NCBI GenBank assembly: GCA_028015205.1
Contig: CM051512.1
Span: forward strand, 17,949,139 to 18,013,138
Source: Mytilisepta virgata
Taxonomy: Eukaryota > Mollusca > Bivalvia > Mytilida > Mytilidae
Length of the DNA: 64,000 bases
Direction of reading: 5' to 3'
Part shown: positions 47,321 to 59,817 of the stretch, piece after piece
How positions within the stretch are numbered: position 1 is the stretch's first letter
Layout of the letters: each line of letters starts with the position of its first letter
Notes under the pieces: model-generated
Told to the model about the DNA's origin: nothing
The model's database searches: none
What the model saw: the letters and a program-made list of their open reading frames with translations, nothing else
Program-made: the position numbers and the translations under genes

Positions 47321-47497
47321 TTGATTTTACATTTAGCTATTCATCACTTCAATTCTTAACTGAGATTATTTACATACAGTAGAACATTGGCTGCAGGAGA
47401 TCCAAGCCTTTGAATATAGTCAAACACGTATTACCAAATTGGTAGGTTAGTTCTGCAGTGAATTCATTTATATAAATATTATGAAATGTTTTCTTAA

Positions 47498-47770
47498 GGT
47501 GGTACCTAACACTACAGGGAGATAACTTTGTAAAATCAGCTAAACGTTTTAATAACGTTGTGTTGTTAAGGGAATATTAAGCTTTTCAATGATCAATATT
47601 AGTGTTTGTCAAACTGCTATACAATCAGTGTAATTTTTCTGATGAATTGGTTGGTTCAAATGTTTTGAAATTTTAAAATTTTTGTCAATGGGTCAAAGTA
47701 AATACTTTATCAAAATTTTATGAAAATTAAACGAGCCAAATTAATTTAAGTGAAAGTGTTGGGTACCAAC
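47498..47770 (+). mobile_element. TTAA-flanked MITE, family 2, full-length copy
   Basis: 273 bp, the same length as 17162-17434, flanked by TTAA at 47494-47497 and 47771-47774. TIRs GGTGGTACCTAACACT and AGTGTTGGGTACCAAC. Very similar to the inverse of the 17.2-kb copy over its whole length, so both probably moved fairly recently. Confidence 0.92.
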
Positions 47771-48029
47771 TTAAAATCTGCAGCTTATGACCAAACAATA
47801 TTCATTCACAAATCAATGTAGGGTAAAAATGAATCAATAGTATTATTAGGTCATGAGAAAATATCAAAACTTACAATGCATTAGGATCATTCAAAAATTG
47901 TGAAGGGCAATATTTTTGAATCAGGAAAAAGGCAGAAATGGAGGAGAATTTTCATTTTCGTAATTACAGTGTTACAAGATGTTTCTTGATGCAAGTAATC
48001 CTTAGTATAATGAAGCATTTGTGCAATCT

Positions 48030-48330
48030 AAGAGAGTACCAAGAAATCCCCCCCCCCCAACTCCAGTGTAGATAACAGGAAAGGTCAACAATGACAACCA
48101 AATCAATTATAGCAACCTTACTGACAAAAAGTAACATAAAAGAGTACAAAACACAATCATGAATACAACAGAGAGTCAGGATAGTCTGACTTTATATAGG
48201 CAATGAACAGTGGTTGGGTTAAACTGGTTTTATGGGTACCAAACCTCCCCCTTATCTATCTTGACACTCTGGTGTATAAAACACACTATAAAAAAATACA
48301 GTATGATTACCAATAAGGTGAAGGCTTGCT
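48030..48330 (-). repeat. Dispersed repeat, single-unit relative of the 16.7-kb minisatellite
   Basis: Minus strand: GGTAATCATACTGT...TTTATACACCAGAGTGTCAAG AT...GGAGGTTTGGTACCCATAAA ACCAGTTTAACCC, then the CAGACTATCCTGACTCTC... tail. Only one unit is present, against eight at 16.7-17.5 kb. A C10 run precedes it at 48049-48058. Confidence 0.65.
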
Positions 48331-48811
48331 AGAACTGCAAAATAAGGGAACAGTACAGATGCCTTGTAATCAAAACTACTTTGGTATGGTATGCATGTTC
48401 ATTTGAATAGAATATTTCAACTCATTGAGATTTTCAAGAAATAGACCCTTTGTCTTGGCCTATACTTTTTCACAACAACTACCTACGTCTCAAGTTATTC
48501 TAAATGTTCTTAATATTAACAGTATATTTTGCACTGAGTAAGTACAAGTGTTTATTGGCTTATTTCTCAAACAACTAAGTGGTTAAAAAATGCAAATAAG
48601 TGAATATGGTTTCCAGAAAACAATATATTCAAAGCAGCTGAAAGTTGAGATATTAGTTCTCTTTATTTTGGAGAAGGATAAACAATTTCAATAATTTAAG
48701 AGTTTTAGTTTCAGGGATAAATTTCAGGAAGATTTCAGGATGTTAGTAATCTCCGAGTATTTCACCCCTCCCTTTCAGACTTGCTGTATATGCCTTGCGT
48801 GTTTTAGCAAC

Positions 48812-48942
48812 CAGGGCCCGGTTGTTTAACTCTTTTAACCAAAGGTTAAATTTAACCAGAGGTTAAATGTAGTTAATTTCTATACAATTTAACCCTGAGT
48901 TAAATTTAACCATGGGTTAAATAATTTGAACAACTGGGCCCA
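48812..48942. mobile_element. GGGCCCGGTTGTT foldback MITE
   Basis: AGGGCCCGGTTGTTTAACTC at the left and GAACAACTGGGCCCAG at the right are inverted, with repeated GGTTAAATTTAACC palindromes between. About 130 bp. GGGCCCGGTTGTT-ended short elements are found in many animal genomes. No coding potential. Confidence 0.75.
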
Positions 48943-50955
48943 GAGGTCTAATGTATGTAATGTAAGAAGATTTGTAGATTCAATATTGCATTACTTAAAC
49001 GTATGACAGATATGTTTTATACTAAAAATGCAGTAGGTAGCTTGACATGTTTTTATACAAATGTAGAAAGACAATTATGGGTTTATCTTTAAATTTTTGA
49101 ATAGTATAATGTGGAAAATGATTTGGTCCACATACTATTTTATATCTTTAACAATGCACAATAATGCAGATATTAATAAATGTGATTCATGTACATGTTG
49201 CAAAGGGTATTGTTACAAAGTTTTATGGCCAGTCATCAAGTATTTACATCAAAGGCAAACACTAATTTCTGAATTTACAATTATATATTATGCAGATATT
49301 TTTCAGTTGTTACCCCCCCTCCCCCCCCCCCCCCCCCCCCAGGTAACTCATATATTAAATGTAGGCCACTCATACTATTTGAGTAACTTTAGATGATGTT
49401 TTTAATATTTAAAAATTGGAAATTCTGTTTTCTTCATCTTTTAGTCTTGAGTATGCTTCTTCAGATTAATGAAGCCAAAACTGCATTATTACAAGAGCTA
49501 AATTCAATAAAATTTTACCAAAATTTTTTCTTTAATCTTGAACAACTTTCGTACAAAATCTGAAAACTTTGTATATAGACTACCTCGATATATATTCCGA
49601 AATGTGTTTTACAAAATTTGTAATTTTGAATGAAATATGAATTAAATATAGAAAATGCTTAACATTTAGCCATCTTGGTCAGTTATTTGTTTTCATATTA
49701 AAGAAAGACACTAAATATATTTATTTTAGACAAGAGGTGAGAAGAAATATAAAATATCTTAATGGTATTTGACTGAATCCATGTCTGTTACAGATTTTAC
49801 CACCTAGAAATGCCCAATTTGTTTAGAATTTAATATTTATTACCTCCCTTGATTTCTAGCTATGACTATCAGGCCTTATGAATGGTTTGCTGTAACCCAA
49901 AGCCATGTTAACTATTTTTGCAACAGAAAACTATTTCTGTTACCCCCAATTTTTAAGTTCTTAGGAATATTATTAAATATTTTAATCAGGCGTGGGATAA
50001 AAACATATCCCAAAATACAACAGGAGACATAGCCATAGTTGGAAATAAGGGGAGCTAATATTACAAGGGGATTAATCATGAAGTTGAAAAGTCAGAAAAT
50101 CCAAAATATTATCAATGCAGTTATTAAAATTTAACAATTATAAAAACAACTGGATTCTGAAAGGTCTATGAGACACAACTGTGCTGGATAGAATTTTTAT
50201 CAAAACCATGATAAGTATTTGTAAATTAGAAGTTAAATTAATTTTATTTAATTTTCAATGTTATTTTAGTTTTCGATCACTCCCAAAACTGCAAGTTTCA
50301 AGTGATACTTAAAATTTTGTGCACTTAATTTGTTTTATTTTTTTATGTTTGCAACCATAATGCATAACAATTCTAGAGAATTTGTTACTCTTTTGTAAAC
50401 ATGCAATTAAAATGTTTTGAATGTAGGATATTTATATATGAATATGTTATTTTAAGTTATCACATGACTTTTCATAAAGGTCACATGGGTTGTTTTTGCT
50501 GATCTGTTGAGTGTTTGTAATGAATGTGATATGTTTTCATGTTAAAAGCACCTCAGTGAGAAAGTTGTTTTGTTATTAGATATTTATTAATCTTTGTGTA
50601 CATTATTAAACTGTAGTTCTTACTTTAAGAATATACATATTAAATCTTGATTACATCACTATTTGGTGTTCAGTGATTTTCTCTGTCATCTGTCGAAAGA
50701 TTAAAAGTGGGTATTGGGTTTTAACGTAATTACAAGGAAAGAACAAATGCAGTACTGGAACTCCATACAAAAAAGCAAGGGAAAAATGCTTCAATTGCTG
50801 TTCTTCATCTTGATACCACTGTAAAATTTTTAACACAATGCCAATAACATGCCTGCGTATCAAATGCATAACAATTGATAATATTAAATATTCTCATTAT
50901 TCGATTTCAAGAATTCAACAAAGTGATTGGCTGTAATAATATATACATATTTTGT
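48943..50955. other. Intergenic AT-rich DNA with a poly-C tract
   Basis: No gene, TIR element or SINE is recognised. A C-rich homopolymer run lies at 49313-49340, interrupted by one T. Several AATAAA-like words (for example 49506) are present, but nothing shows that the RIM transcript extends here. Confidence 0.5.
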
Positions 50956-50959
50956 TTAT

Positions 50960-51480
50960 TATACCCCCACAAACAAAGTTTGGGGGGTATATAGGAATCA
51001 CCTTGTCCATCCGTTTGTCTGTCTGTCTGTCTATTTCTCTGTCCATGTACCTTGTAAGGGCAACTCCTCCTAAACTGTTCAATGGTTTTGATGAAACTTT
51101 ACATGAAGGTTGTGTATCATAGGTAGATGTGCATCAGGCAAGATACTTATGGCCAGATGCTTGCAAAGGGAGATAATCCAACTTAAGGGTTTTACTTGTT
51201 TAAAGCTTGTAAGTGACACTCCTCCTAAGAGGCTTATTGGAATTTTATTACACTTTACACAGTTGTAGTACACTACCTGCAGATGTGCATGAAGTAATAT
51301 GGTTGTTGTCCAAAATTCTGAAGGGGAGATAATTCTTATACTCTCAAGCATGGATCAGATTGAACCTTTACAAATCAGCTATAGTTAATTTTCCTTTCCA
51401 GTATTCCAACGTTTGAACATTCATATAGTATTGCAAGCAGGGAGTATCACTCGTTGAGGCCACTCACAGATCTTGTTTAA
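50960..51480 (+). repeat. TATACCCCCACAAAC dispersed repeat with GTCT microsatellite
   Basis: Left end TTATACCCCCACAAACAAAG TTTGGGGGGTATATAGG is an inverted pair, followed by GTCCATCCGTTTGTCTGTCTG and two similar roughly 130-bp blocks (CTCCTCCTAA.....GTTTTGATGAAACTTTACA / TACACTTTACACAGTTGT). Ends GCAAGCAGGGAGTATCACTC G. Widespread mollusc repeat style. Confidence 0.6.
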
Positions 51481-51550
51481 TTCTAGTTAATAACATATGA
51501 GTATTGTTGTAAAATCCTCTAGGAACTAATAATCAATCCCTTTCATAATA

Positions 51551-51900
51551 GACCGCCTCGATGGTCTCGTGGTAGCGTGCTCACCCCGAGTGCGGAAGGT
51601 CGCGGGTTCGATCCCCGGCCGGGTCAAACCAAAGACATTAAAATTGGTATTTGCTGCTTTGCCGCCAAGCACGCGGCATCTAGGAGTAAGAGCAAAGACT
51701 GGTCGGCTCGGAGTCGGTATAATGTGTCCGAGTGAGGTGATATGTCTTCCTGCGGACAGTTATCTCGTGAGCTAGCACATTAAAAATCCGACTTAGCGTG
51801 TCGGTCTAGTACAAAGCAGGGATCATATTATCATAACATGTTCTCGTCCTGATATGCATCTGGTTGCCACTGGACGTTAAACAATAATTCATCCATCCAT
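51551..51900 (+). mobile_element. tRNA-derived SINE, family A, intact with TSD
   Basis: Head GACCGCCTCGATGGTCTCGT GGTAGCGTG, B box GGGTTCGATCC, body as in 2396-2751, tail ATTCATCCATCCAT. Perfect 12-bp target duplication CCTTTCATAATA at 51539-51550 and 51901-51912. The least diverged copy here; the open frame 51569-51775 is the SINE itself. Confidence 0.92.
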
Positions 51901-52845
51901 CCTTTCATAATATATTAACATATTATTTAACAATAATTGTATATATCTAAATGTGATTATACACACATATCAAACAGGAATTGTTTCATTAAATTTTGAA
52001 ATTACTCGACATCTTGCAAGTCCAGGGTTCAGTGTAAAAGATATTGATACATCCAGTGTTTGTTTCCATAATGTTATTGAGAAAAATACAGCAGTAAGAT
52101 GGGTGTACCCTTTTTGTTTTAAAAACTTGCTTATTATGCAGATTATTTCATTGGTCAGTTCTGATCTTTTTCAGATATATGGCTATATGGCGAAAAGGAT
52201 CGCTAAAGCTCTCCTTTTCTCATGTTTCTAAAGCTCGCCCAAATATATTTTATATGGTCCAACAATGACTATGTATTGCATATTTATTTTATATTTAGTA
52301 GAAAAATTTGTAATAGATATAAAAATTATATGTTAGTTTACAAAAAAATATATAGTATAGTATACATTACTTACTGTCAGCTTGTAGTTATACCCCCAAA
52401 CAATAAGTACGCAATTAGTCATTCATCTTTTGGCGGATTTTATTCATATTTGGTATCTTGGTTGAGCATGACTGCTAATGTCCTAGAACCAGTCTTAATT
52501 AAAGTCGTAAAAACGTTTGTGAAACGGGGACCTGTTTGTACTTAAGGGGTGGTAATGAACGTAATATGTTGAATCAATATCTGTGTATGTCTGTATGGTT
52601 ACTGAAAGTGAAGGCTAAGTCAACTTCCTGCTTCTTTTTTCTAGTGCGATATGGATTGTCAAAAAGAAATTTTGAATATGAGATCTTGTGTTAGGATTAA
52701 ATACAGTACTTAATCATTTGATGGGTATAGGGTAAAATAAATCTAAATATCAATTTATTTGAAATATCAATAGCTATCTGATTAAAATATTACCAGAATG
52801 AAATGTAAGTGTATTTTTATTTTTTTATGTACTTGAGAGAAATAG

Positions 52846-52945
52846 ACATGCTCACTGCATTGAAGACCCATTGGTGGCATTGAGCTGTTTTCTGTTTTCT
52901 CGGGTTGTTGTCTCTTTGACACATTTCTATTCTATGAAAGGGGAT
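52846..52945 (+). repeat. Mussel-style dispersed repeat tail
   Basis: GACATGCTCACTGCATTGAA GACCCATTGGTGGCATTGAG and CGGGTTGTTGTCTCTTTGACACATTTC. The words CATTGAAGACC...GGTTGTTGTCTCTTTGACACATT are familiar from many mussel loci. Only about 100 bp is recognisable. The element class is unknown to me. Confidence 0.45.
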
Positions 52946-53141
52946 ATTAAGGAATAAATGTCAAAAGGCCAGTAAATTGCCCCTTGTCCTGGAGGAGGCA
53001 TTAAATTGAGCAAAGGTCTGAATACTGGCAAAAGGGTAGTGATAAAAAATATTTGGAAAGTCCATCAGACCAAAATCCATAGTAAAGGTCAACTTTTAAA
53101 AAATTATTAAATAAACACCACCAAGAAACAACCGAAACAAC

Positions 53142-53440
53142 AGGTGGATGGATGAATTTTTTTTTAATGTCCAGTTGCAATTATTTAATGCATATCAGAA
53201 CATGTTGATATACTATGAATATGAACCCCGATTTGTATTGGACCAACACACTGAGCTGATTTTTTCACATGCAAGCTCACGAAGTAACAGTCTGCAGGAA
53301 GAAATATCACCCATTCAGGCACATACTGACTAGGCCAACTAGTCCTTTGCTCTTCCTAAATGCAGCATGCTTGGCAGAGAAGCAGCAAATTCTATTATTA
53401 ACAACGTATGTCTTTTGTTTGGTTTGACCAGGCTTGGTGT
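53142..53440 (-). mobile_element. SINE family A, old copy
   Basis: Minus-strand order: GGTTTGACCAGGC-like head region lost, body GCTGCTTCTCTGCCAAGCATG, CTTCCTGCAGACTG, CATGTTCTGATATGCAT and tail ATTCATCCATCCAC. Many substitutions relative to 51551-51900; the B box is gone. Confidence 0.7.
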
Positions 53441-53629
53441 GGAACAAGCTACTTTCTGCAATCGATTGATTAATTGTTGCTTAACGTCCAGCGGCGATAT
53501 ATTTCTTGCTTCTTCAGAATGAGAACCAGTTCAATTTATCAAAATTCAAATAGGAATAAGATGGGGCACAAAGGGGAACCAATTCCGCCACTGTAAAAGG
53601 AGGATGGTTAGTTAGGGTCGGATAATTTA

Positions 53630-54070
53630 GATGGATGGATGGATGAACTGTTAACGTCCAGTGGCAGCCAGGAGCATATCATGACAAGAACATGTTGATA
53701 TAATGAATATGATCCCTGCTTTGTACTAGACCGACATGCTGAGCCAGATTTTTAATGTGCTAGCTCACAAGGTAACTGTCCACAGGAAGACATCACCCTA
53801 CTCGGACACATTATACCGACTCCGCGGATAATTTAGCAGTCTGTTGTAGTGGCCATCAGCCCACTCTTTTTCAAAAACTACAGAAAGGGTCTTTAGCGTG
53901 CATCGAGTGTGCATTCTCAAAACATGTTGCCCACTATGGTCCTCTGTCAGGCTTTTCGTATTATGACCTGACAACCCCCCAGTGGGAGGGTCTCCCCTAT
54001 CTGCTACCCGGAGGCACTAGTAAGCTCTATTGGTTGATCTCCGATGATCAATCACAGGTGCCTAGTCTGC
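53630..54070. repeat. Chimera: SINE A 3' half joined to repeat family C
   Basis: 53630-53826 is the inverse of the SINE A 3' half (GATGGATGGATGGATGAACT...CGGACACATTATACCGACTCCG). It passes directly into family C (53827-54070: CAGCCCACTCTTTTTCAAAA...ATCACAGGTGCCTAGTCTGC). Copy 24805-25015 of family C has no SINE attached. Confidence 0.75.
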
Positions 54071-54446
54071 ACTCAAGGAGAGCAAACTCCCACAAGACAG
54101 CCAAGGCAGGCCAAAACGGAAAACAAAGTGGCTCAAGAGAATTGAGCATGTGTAGACTTGACAGTTCCAAAATCAATCCATTTTATTTCAGAGATGTCAT
54201 ATGATGGCCATATTAGCTACCCGACTGAGACGAAATATGCAAAATTTATCCTTCATAGGTGCTTCATACCAAGTTCATTTTATGTCATTTCAGAGGATAA
54301 GATCAAAATGTAAAGCTTACAGACTGACGACGGACGCCAAGTGATGACAAAAAGCTCACATGATCCTTTGTGCCATGCGAGCTAAAAAGTAGCAAACTAA
54401 ATACAATTAAAACAAGTAATAATTGTAACAGTGAACTGTTACTAAG

Positions 54447-56225
54447 TCTGCCAAACGAAGTTTCCCAAACATAACTCCCACATATTATTAAAAGATAAAC
54501 TGAAACATAAATCACACAGTTGTCATTTTTGCACATTCATGCAATATCAATGACTATTTTATGAGTATTATTTTTCAGTTTTCCAACATGTATATTGATT
54601 AAAATATATAAATTTTGTCTTTTGATACAGGCAATGTCTTTCTTATATTCTGTGGTGTAATGGAGGTTATAACTTTTGATCATTTTAGAAGTATAATGTT
54701 TCGTCTTTTCATAAAGAGTAATAATATATATGGTTATATGGTGGGAATCTCAAGGGTTTTCAAGATATTAAGGGTTTTGTCATTTGAGGGGGTTGGACAT
54801 GACCCCATCAGACCCCCCAATGGTACCAAATGCTTCGTCTTGTCATAAGGAGTAATAATATATATGGTTATAGGGTGGGGATTTCAATGGTTTTCCAAGA
54901 TATTAAGTATTCTGTCAATTCAGGGGGCAGGGCATGACCCCCTCAGACCCCCATTTGATACCAAATGCTTCGTCTTGTCATAAGGAGTAATAATATATAT
55001 GGTTATAGGGTGGGGATCTCAATGGTTTTCAAGATATTAAGTCTTTTGTCATTTGAGGGGGTGGGGCATGATCCCCCTCAGACCCCCCTATAGTACCAAA
55101 GTCTTCGTCTAATCAGGATTAATAATATATATGGTTATAGGGTGAGGATCTCAATGGTTTTCAAGATATAAAGTATTTTGTCATTTGAGGGGGGCAGGGC
55201 ATGACCCCCTCAGACCCCCCTTAGGTACCAAATCCTTCGTCTTATCATAAGCATTAATAATATATATGGTTATAGGGTACGAATGTAAATTATTTTTGAC
55301 CTATTCAAAAAATATCAATTTTTGAGGTTTTTGAAGGGGTGTGGCACCGCCCTTGGGGCCCCCTACACTTGAAAAATGGTTAAAAGTAACATCTCATGGG
55401 GTACTATCACTGTGCAAAATTTGATTGAAATCGCTCAAGTATAAAGTACAAACTGAAACATAAATCACAGAGTTGTCATTTTTGCACATTCATGCAATAT
55501 CAATGACTATTTTATGAGTATTATTTTTCAGCTTTCCAACATGTATATTGATTAAAATATATAAATTTTGTCTTTTGATACAGGCAATGTCTTTCTTATA
55601 TTCTGTGGTGTAATGGAGGTTATAACTTTTGATCATTTTAGAAGTATAATGTTTCGTCTTTTCATAAAGAGTAATAATATATATGGTTATAGGGTGGGGA
55701 TCTCAAGGGTTTTCAAGATAAGCCTTTTGTCATTTGAGGGGGTGGGGCATGACCCCCATATAGTACCGAAGTCTTCGTCTAATAATCAGGAGTAATAATA
55801 TATATGGTTATAGGGTGGGGATCTCAATGGTTTTCAAGATATAAAAGTATTTTGTCATTTGAGGGGGGTGGGCATGACCCCCTAAGACCCCCCTTAGGTA
55901 CCAAATCCTTCGTCTTATCATAAGCAGTAATAATAAATATGGTTATAGGGTAAGAATGTAAACTATTTTTGACCTATTAAAAAAATATCAATTTTTGAGG
56001 TATTTGAAGGGGCGTGGCTCCGCCCGTGGGGCCCCCTACAATTTAAAAATGGTTAGAAGCAACATCTCACGGGGTACTATCATTGTGCAAAATTTGATTG
56101 AAATCGGTCAAGTATAAAGTACAAAAGTGCCCTGGACAAAGTTGGCAGCATGAGAAAGAAGAATACAAGAAGAAGAAACACAACAAAAACAATAAGTCTC
56201 CAAACTTTGTTTGGGAGACTTAAAT
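54447..56225. mobile_element. TIR-bounded element with 134-bp tandem units and a 953-bp duplication
   Basis: Left end AAGTCTGCCAAACGAAGTTT and right end AAACTTTGTTTGGGAGACTT are inverted repeats 1.78 kb apart. Inside, units holding TAATAATATATATGGTTATA...GGGGATCTCAATGGTTTTCAAGA...GGGGCATGACCCCCTCAGACC recur about every 134 bp (54719-55290). The block from about 54495 is then repeated 953 bp further on (55448-56130). Identical frames at 54615 and 55568 are products of this duplication, not genes. Confidence 0.85.
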
Positions 56226-56229
56226 AGCA

Positions 56230-57780
56230 CAATAACTAAAGCAATAACATCTCAGCTATGATAAATTCTTTGATACCAATTTGATGTACTAGATGTTGAC
56301 AAACAAAAAAATAACCCAAAATGTTGAAGAGCAAAGACCAAAACGGTAAAGCCAAAACCACTTAAGGACAGAACTATCAACAAGGGAGGTACTTCAGGAC
56401 CTTTATAGAAATATAGAATGTGTTAAAAAGGGTAAAAAAAGAGGACGTTTTTCACAGTTGAGCCAATCAGAAATTAGAACATCTAGGTTCTGGTGACCAT
56501 GTTTGACCAATCACCATCTCTGCAAGTCTGGTCAAATTCTGCTCTGTGGTTCTTAAGTTCAAAGATGCGAAAAATGGATTTAGTGTCGATAATAGCTGAT
56601 CAATGGACCAGAACATCCTGATTACTATATATCACCTCCCTCACTTATTTTTGGGGGATATAAAAATGTATCAGGGTTAACAATATTTTAAGAAAGTTCT
56701 ATAATATATTTCATTGTTATTGCACAACCAAGGATCCGAAAAGCCTATTTTCTGGACATGACGAATTTTTTATTTTTCCGGTCATAAAAAGGGTCAAACG
56801 GACCTCCAAAATTTCTATTTTCTAATAAAAAGATGTACTGAAAAGTTGCGATGCCAAAATTTCGAAGTTCGGCAGAAAGGTTACCTCATTCAGGTAATTT
56901 CCTCTCGATAGTTGACTTTTTACAGCAATTACTATTGTCAATACATAGTGTTTGTCTTCAGAAATAACTGAGTCATACACCAGTTTTCAACAGAAAAGAA
57001 AAACATTTAAATCTTATATTTTTATTTCAATCACTTCATGTTTGTATTTCACAGATTCTCCATTTGACAATCTCATAATAATTAAACTGATATTTCCATT
57101 CTTTCCTATTGAAAAACCTCTACATCTTCAAACTTTTTTTACAAGCTATGTGTATGAGTTTTTATGGCCAGCTCTTTAAGAACAAGGTCATGATCCATGG
57201 TTCAATCACTGAATTCAGTGAAAATGGAGCTGTTATTTGTTGCTAGGTTTTTACTCTAGTCTAAGTGAAAATGAATAACCTTTTATAATTTTTAGAACTT
57301 TAGTGGCTACTTCTTTTAAGGTGTTTCCTCTACTTAGGAAAGACCTTGCTGTATTTATTGATTTTATTTTTTTTAATTTTGTTTGGCTATATTTCTAATG
57401 ATGTGAGTGATTATACTAAAAATTTAAATCTATAGACTAAGTTTAAAAAAATTAAATTCAGTATCCATATCCTAACAACATAAGGAAATGAGAAATATTT
57501 TACATCTTGAATCAATTTTGTATCAGACAAAATGACAACATGGAGGCTTAAACTAATTCCCCCTGATTTCCTAATACCAGTTTAATTAATAAGTTAAATA
57601 TTAAATTTCTGATTTCATTATTTTATGCAAACCAATAAAAAAAATATTACAACACAGAAATTGAAAACATCTTATTTTTTTTACATAACCTTAGAAGTAT
57701 TTAAATTATAACAGCAACTGAACATTTATCTCCATATATAATATAAACATTGCCGAACTGAACCTGAAGGCTATTTCAGA
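56230..57780. other. Intergenic AT-rich DNA, nothing recognised
   Basis: No gene with known domains and no clear mobile-element ends. The 75-codon frame at 56952-57179 has no recognisable features and ordinary intergenic composition. Confidence 0.45.
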
Positions 57781-58562
57781 AAATCTTTACAGTTGTTTCA
57801 AGTTTCAAAAGTACCTCAACATGCACAATTTCAAAATTTCATTTACTGTTGTAACGTGTTAAATTTACCACCATCCATTAAATTTAATACAAGTGTTTTG
57901 CTACCCTCTATTACTTCAACAGCCCCATCTGATGGACTCCTCCACCCCTACATCCATCTCCAAAAAATAAACCTCACCTTTCTACCTTCTTTTGTAAACT
58001 TTTTTTCAAAGCAAATTTTAATTTTCACTTGAAAGTTTTTGAAAAGATTTTTTACCTTCTCATATTTTTACCACTTCATTAAAAATGCAAAACCTGAATT
58101 ATTTTTTTTCAGTATTACATATTTTTCAAAAAAAAAAATCACTTTTTACAAGTTTTTCAATATGCATCTTAAATGAGGTACATTATTATTTTTTCAAAAG
58201 CCCCGCCTGATGGACTCCTCCACCCCTACATCCATCTCCAAAAAATAAACCTCACCTTTTTTACCTTCTTGTATATAAATTTTTTCAATATGTTCATCTT
58301 AAATAAAGTACATAAAATGCAGTAATTTTTCATAAACTTTCAAATTTTTACTCAAGTGAAAGTTAAACATTACAGATAAACTCTCATCCTTTCTTTTGTC
58401 ACAATTTCCATGGAAAAGAAAATTACAATTTCCTTTTCAGATGAAGTTCAAACATTTTCCATCTGATTAATACATTGTTTTGCTTTTGTTTTTTTTTATA
58501 TTTTAGAATTTTTAATCTCAAACCAAGTGGTACATTTTTTAAATAATGAATTATAAGAATAA

Positions 58563-59080
58563 CTAGAGGCTCACCTGAGCTTGTATCGCTCACCTGCCCT
58601 TTTATTAGGCCATTTGAAAATGTAAGCTCTTGTATCCACAAGGCTATTTAAGAAATGCAAAATATTTGTCATTTGACCTAAAAAAAGGAGAAAAATTTGC
58701 ATCTGTCCTTCCATAAATCGTTCCTGCTATCTTTAGTTACAACCTGAAAATGACAAAAAATTCCTTTCCCATATAGTTTCAATAGAAACTTTGAAGAGCC
58801 GCAGCCGTCGGTTGATTAGATGAATCTCAAAGAAAAGTGGATCGTTGGTAGGATATTGTTGTCATCAATCCTGCAAAGTTTCAAAAATATTATAATGTAG
58901 TTTTCAGAGATTTTTGAAAATTTGCCAATAAAAAATTCAACCAGAACCAATGGTGGATCGTCCTTCCATACATCATTACTACCAAGTTTGGTTACAATCC
59001 ACCAAGTAGTTTCAGAGGCGAAGATCAAAGTGAAAAGTTTACGGATGACGGATGCAAAGTGATGACATAAACATAAGCTA
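58563..59080. mobile_element. GAGGCTCACCTGAGC dispersed repeat
   Basis: AGAGGCTCACCTGAGCTTGT ATCGCTCACCTGCCC at the left, and GACGGATGCAAAGTGATGACATAAACATAAGCT at the right. Relatives: 20086-21079, 54325-54390 (only GACGACGGACGCCAAGTGAT GACAAAAAGCTCACAT), and 59818-60330. The left and right edges form a loose inverted pair (AGGCTCAC / ...AGCT). Confidence 0.65.
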
Positions 59081-59817
59081 AAACTACTTTATACAAATGA
59101 CAGTTCAGCCAAACTTTTTACATACTAATTCATTTAATATGATTGAAAATTATAAATCTTACAAATTTAGTTGTCTTAATTTTTCAGAAAATTTTTTCAG
59201 CTAAACGTTTTAAATTGATATTTTACCACCTGGTTGAAAATGAAAAACCTTTTACAATTTTTTTTTTATATAGGATTTTTCATCTTCAACAAGTGGTAAT
59301 TTAAAAAAAGAAAAAAATGTATTTTTATTGGAGTGAATGACTTCAGCTAAACCTGTAAACCTTGTTTTTTTTTTAACACTTGATTGGAAATGAAAAACCC
59401 TTTACAAATTTTTCCAAAAAAAAATGGATACATTATAATATTTTTACTTATTACCGTTTTTAAAAATTATTACATTTGTTTTCATTTTCATAAATTTTCA
59501 ACTTAAAGTGGTAATTTTTCAAAGAGAATTTCAGATTTATACAATTAAATGTGACAGAGTTCATAACTTTTTACCTTCATATACCAATTGCAATTCATTG
59601 TAAATGCAAGACCTTACTAATTTTTTTTTCAAATTTTTCAAAAAATTAAATTTACTTCTGTCAAACTTTTATGATTTTGGCATATATGAAAAACCCTTTA
59701 CAATTTTTTCTAAAAAATTTTATTTCCTTTTCAAATTTTTTCTTTTTTTTTTTTTTTAGAATTTTGCATATTTAACCAATTGGTAATTTAAAAAAATGAA
59801 AAAAAAGAAAAGTAGAG

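Noticed and set aside
49313..49340. Poly-C tract as a regulatory G-quadruplex
   Set aside because: Single homopolymer run in intergenic DNA, with slippage-prone assembly; nothing nearby supports a function.
51569..51775. 68-codon plus-strand frame as a gene
   Set aside because: It is a translation of the SINE A body; the same peptide pieces appear in other SINE copies on both strands (2318-2605, 26764-27024).
54615..55795. Two near-identical 75-77 codon frames as duplicated genes
   Set aside because: They lie in the 953-bp duplicated block of a TIR element, with no splice or start context and no domain.
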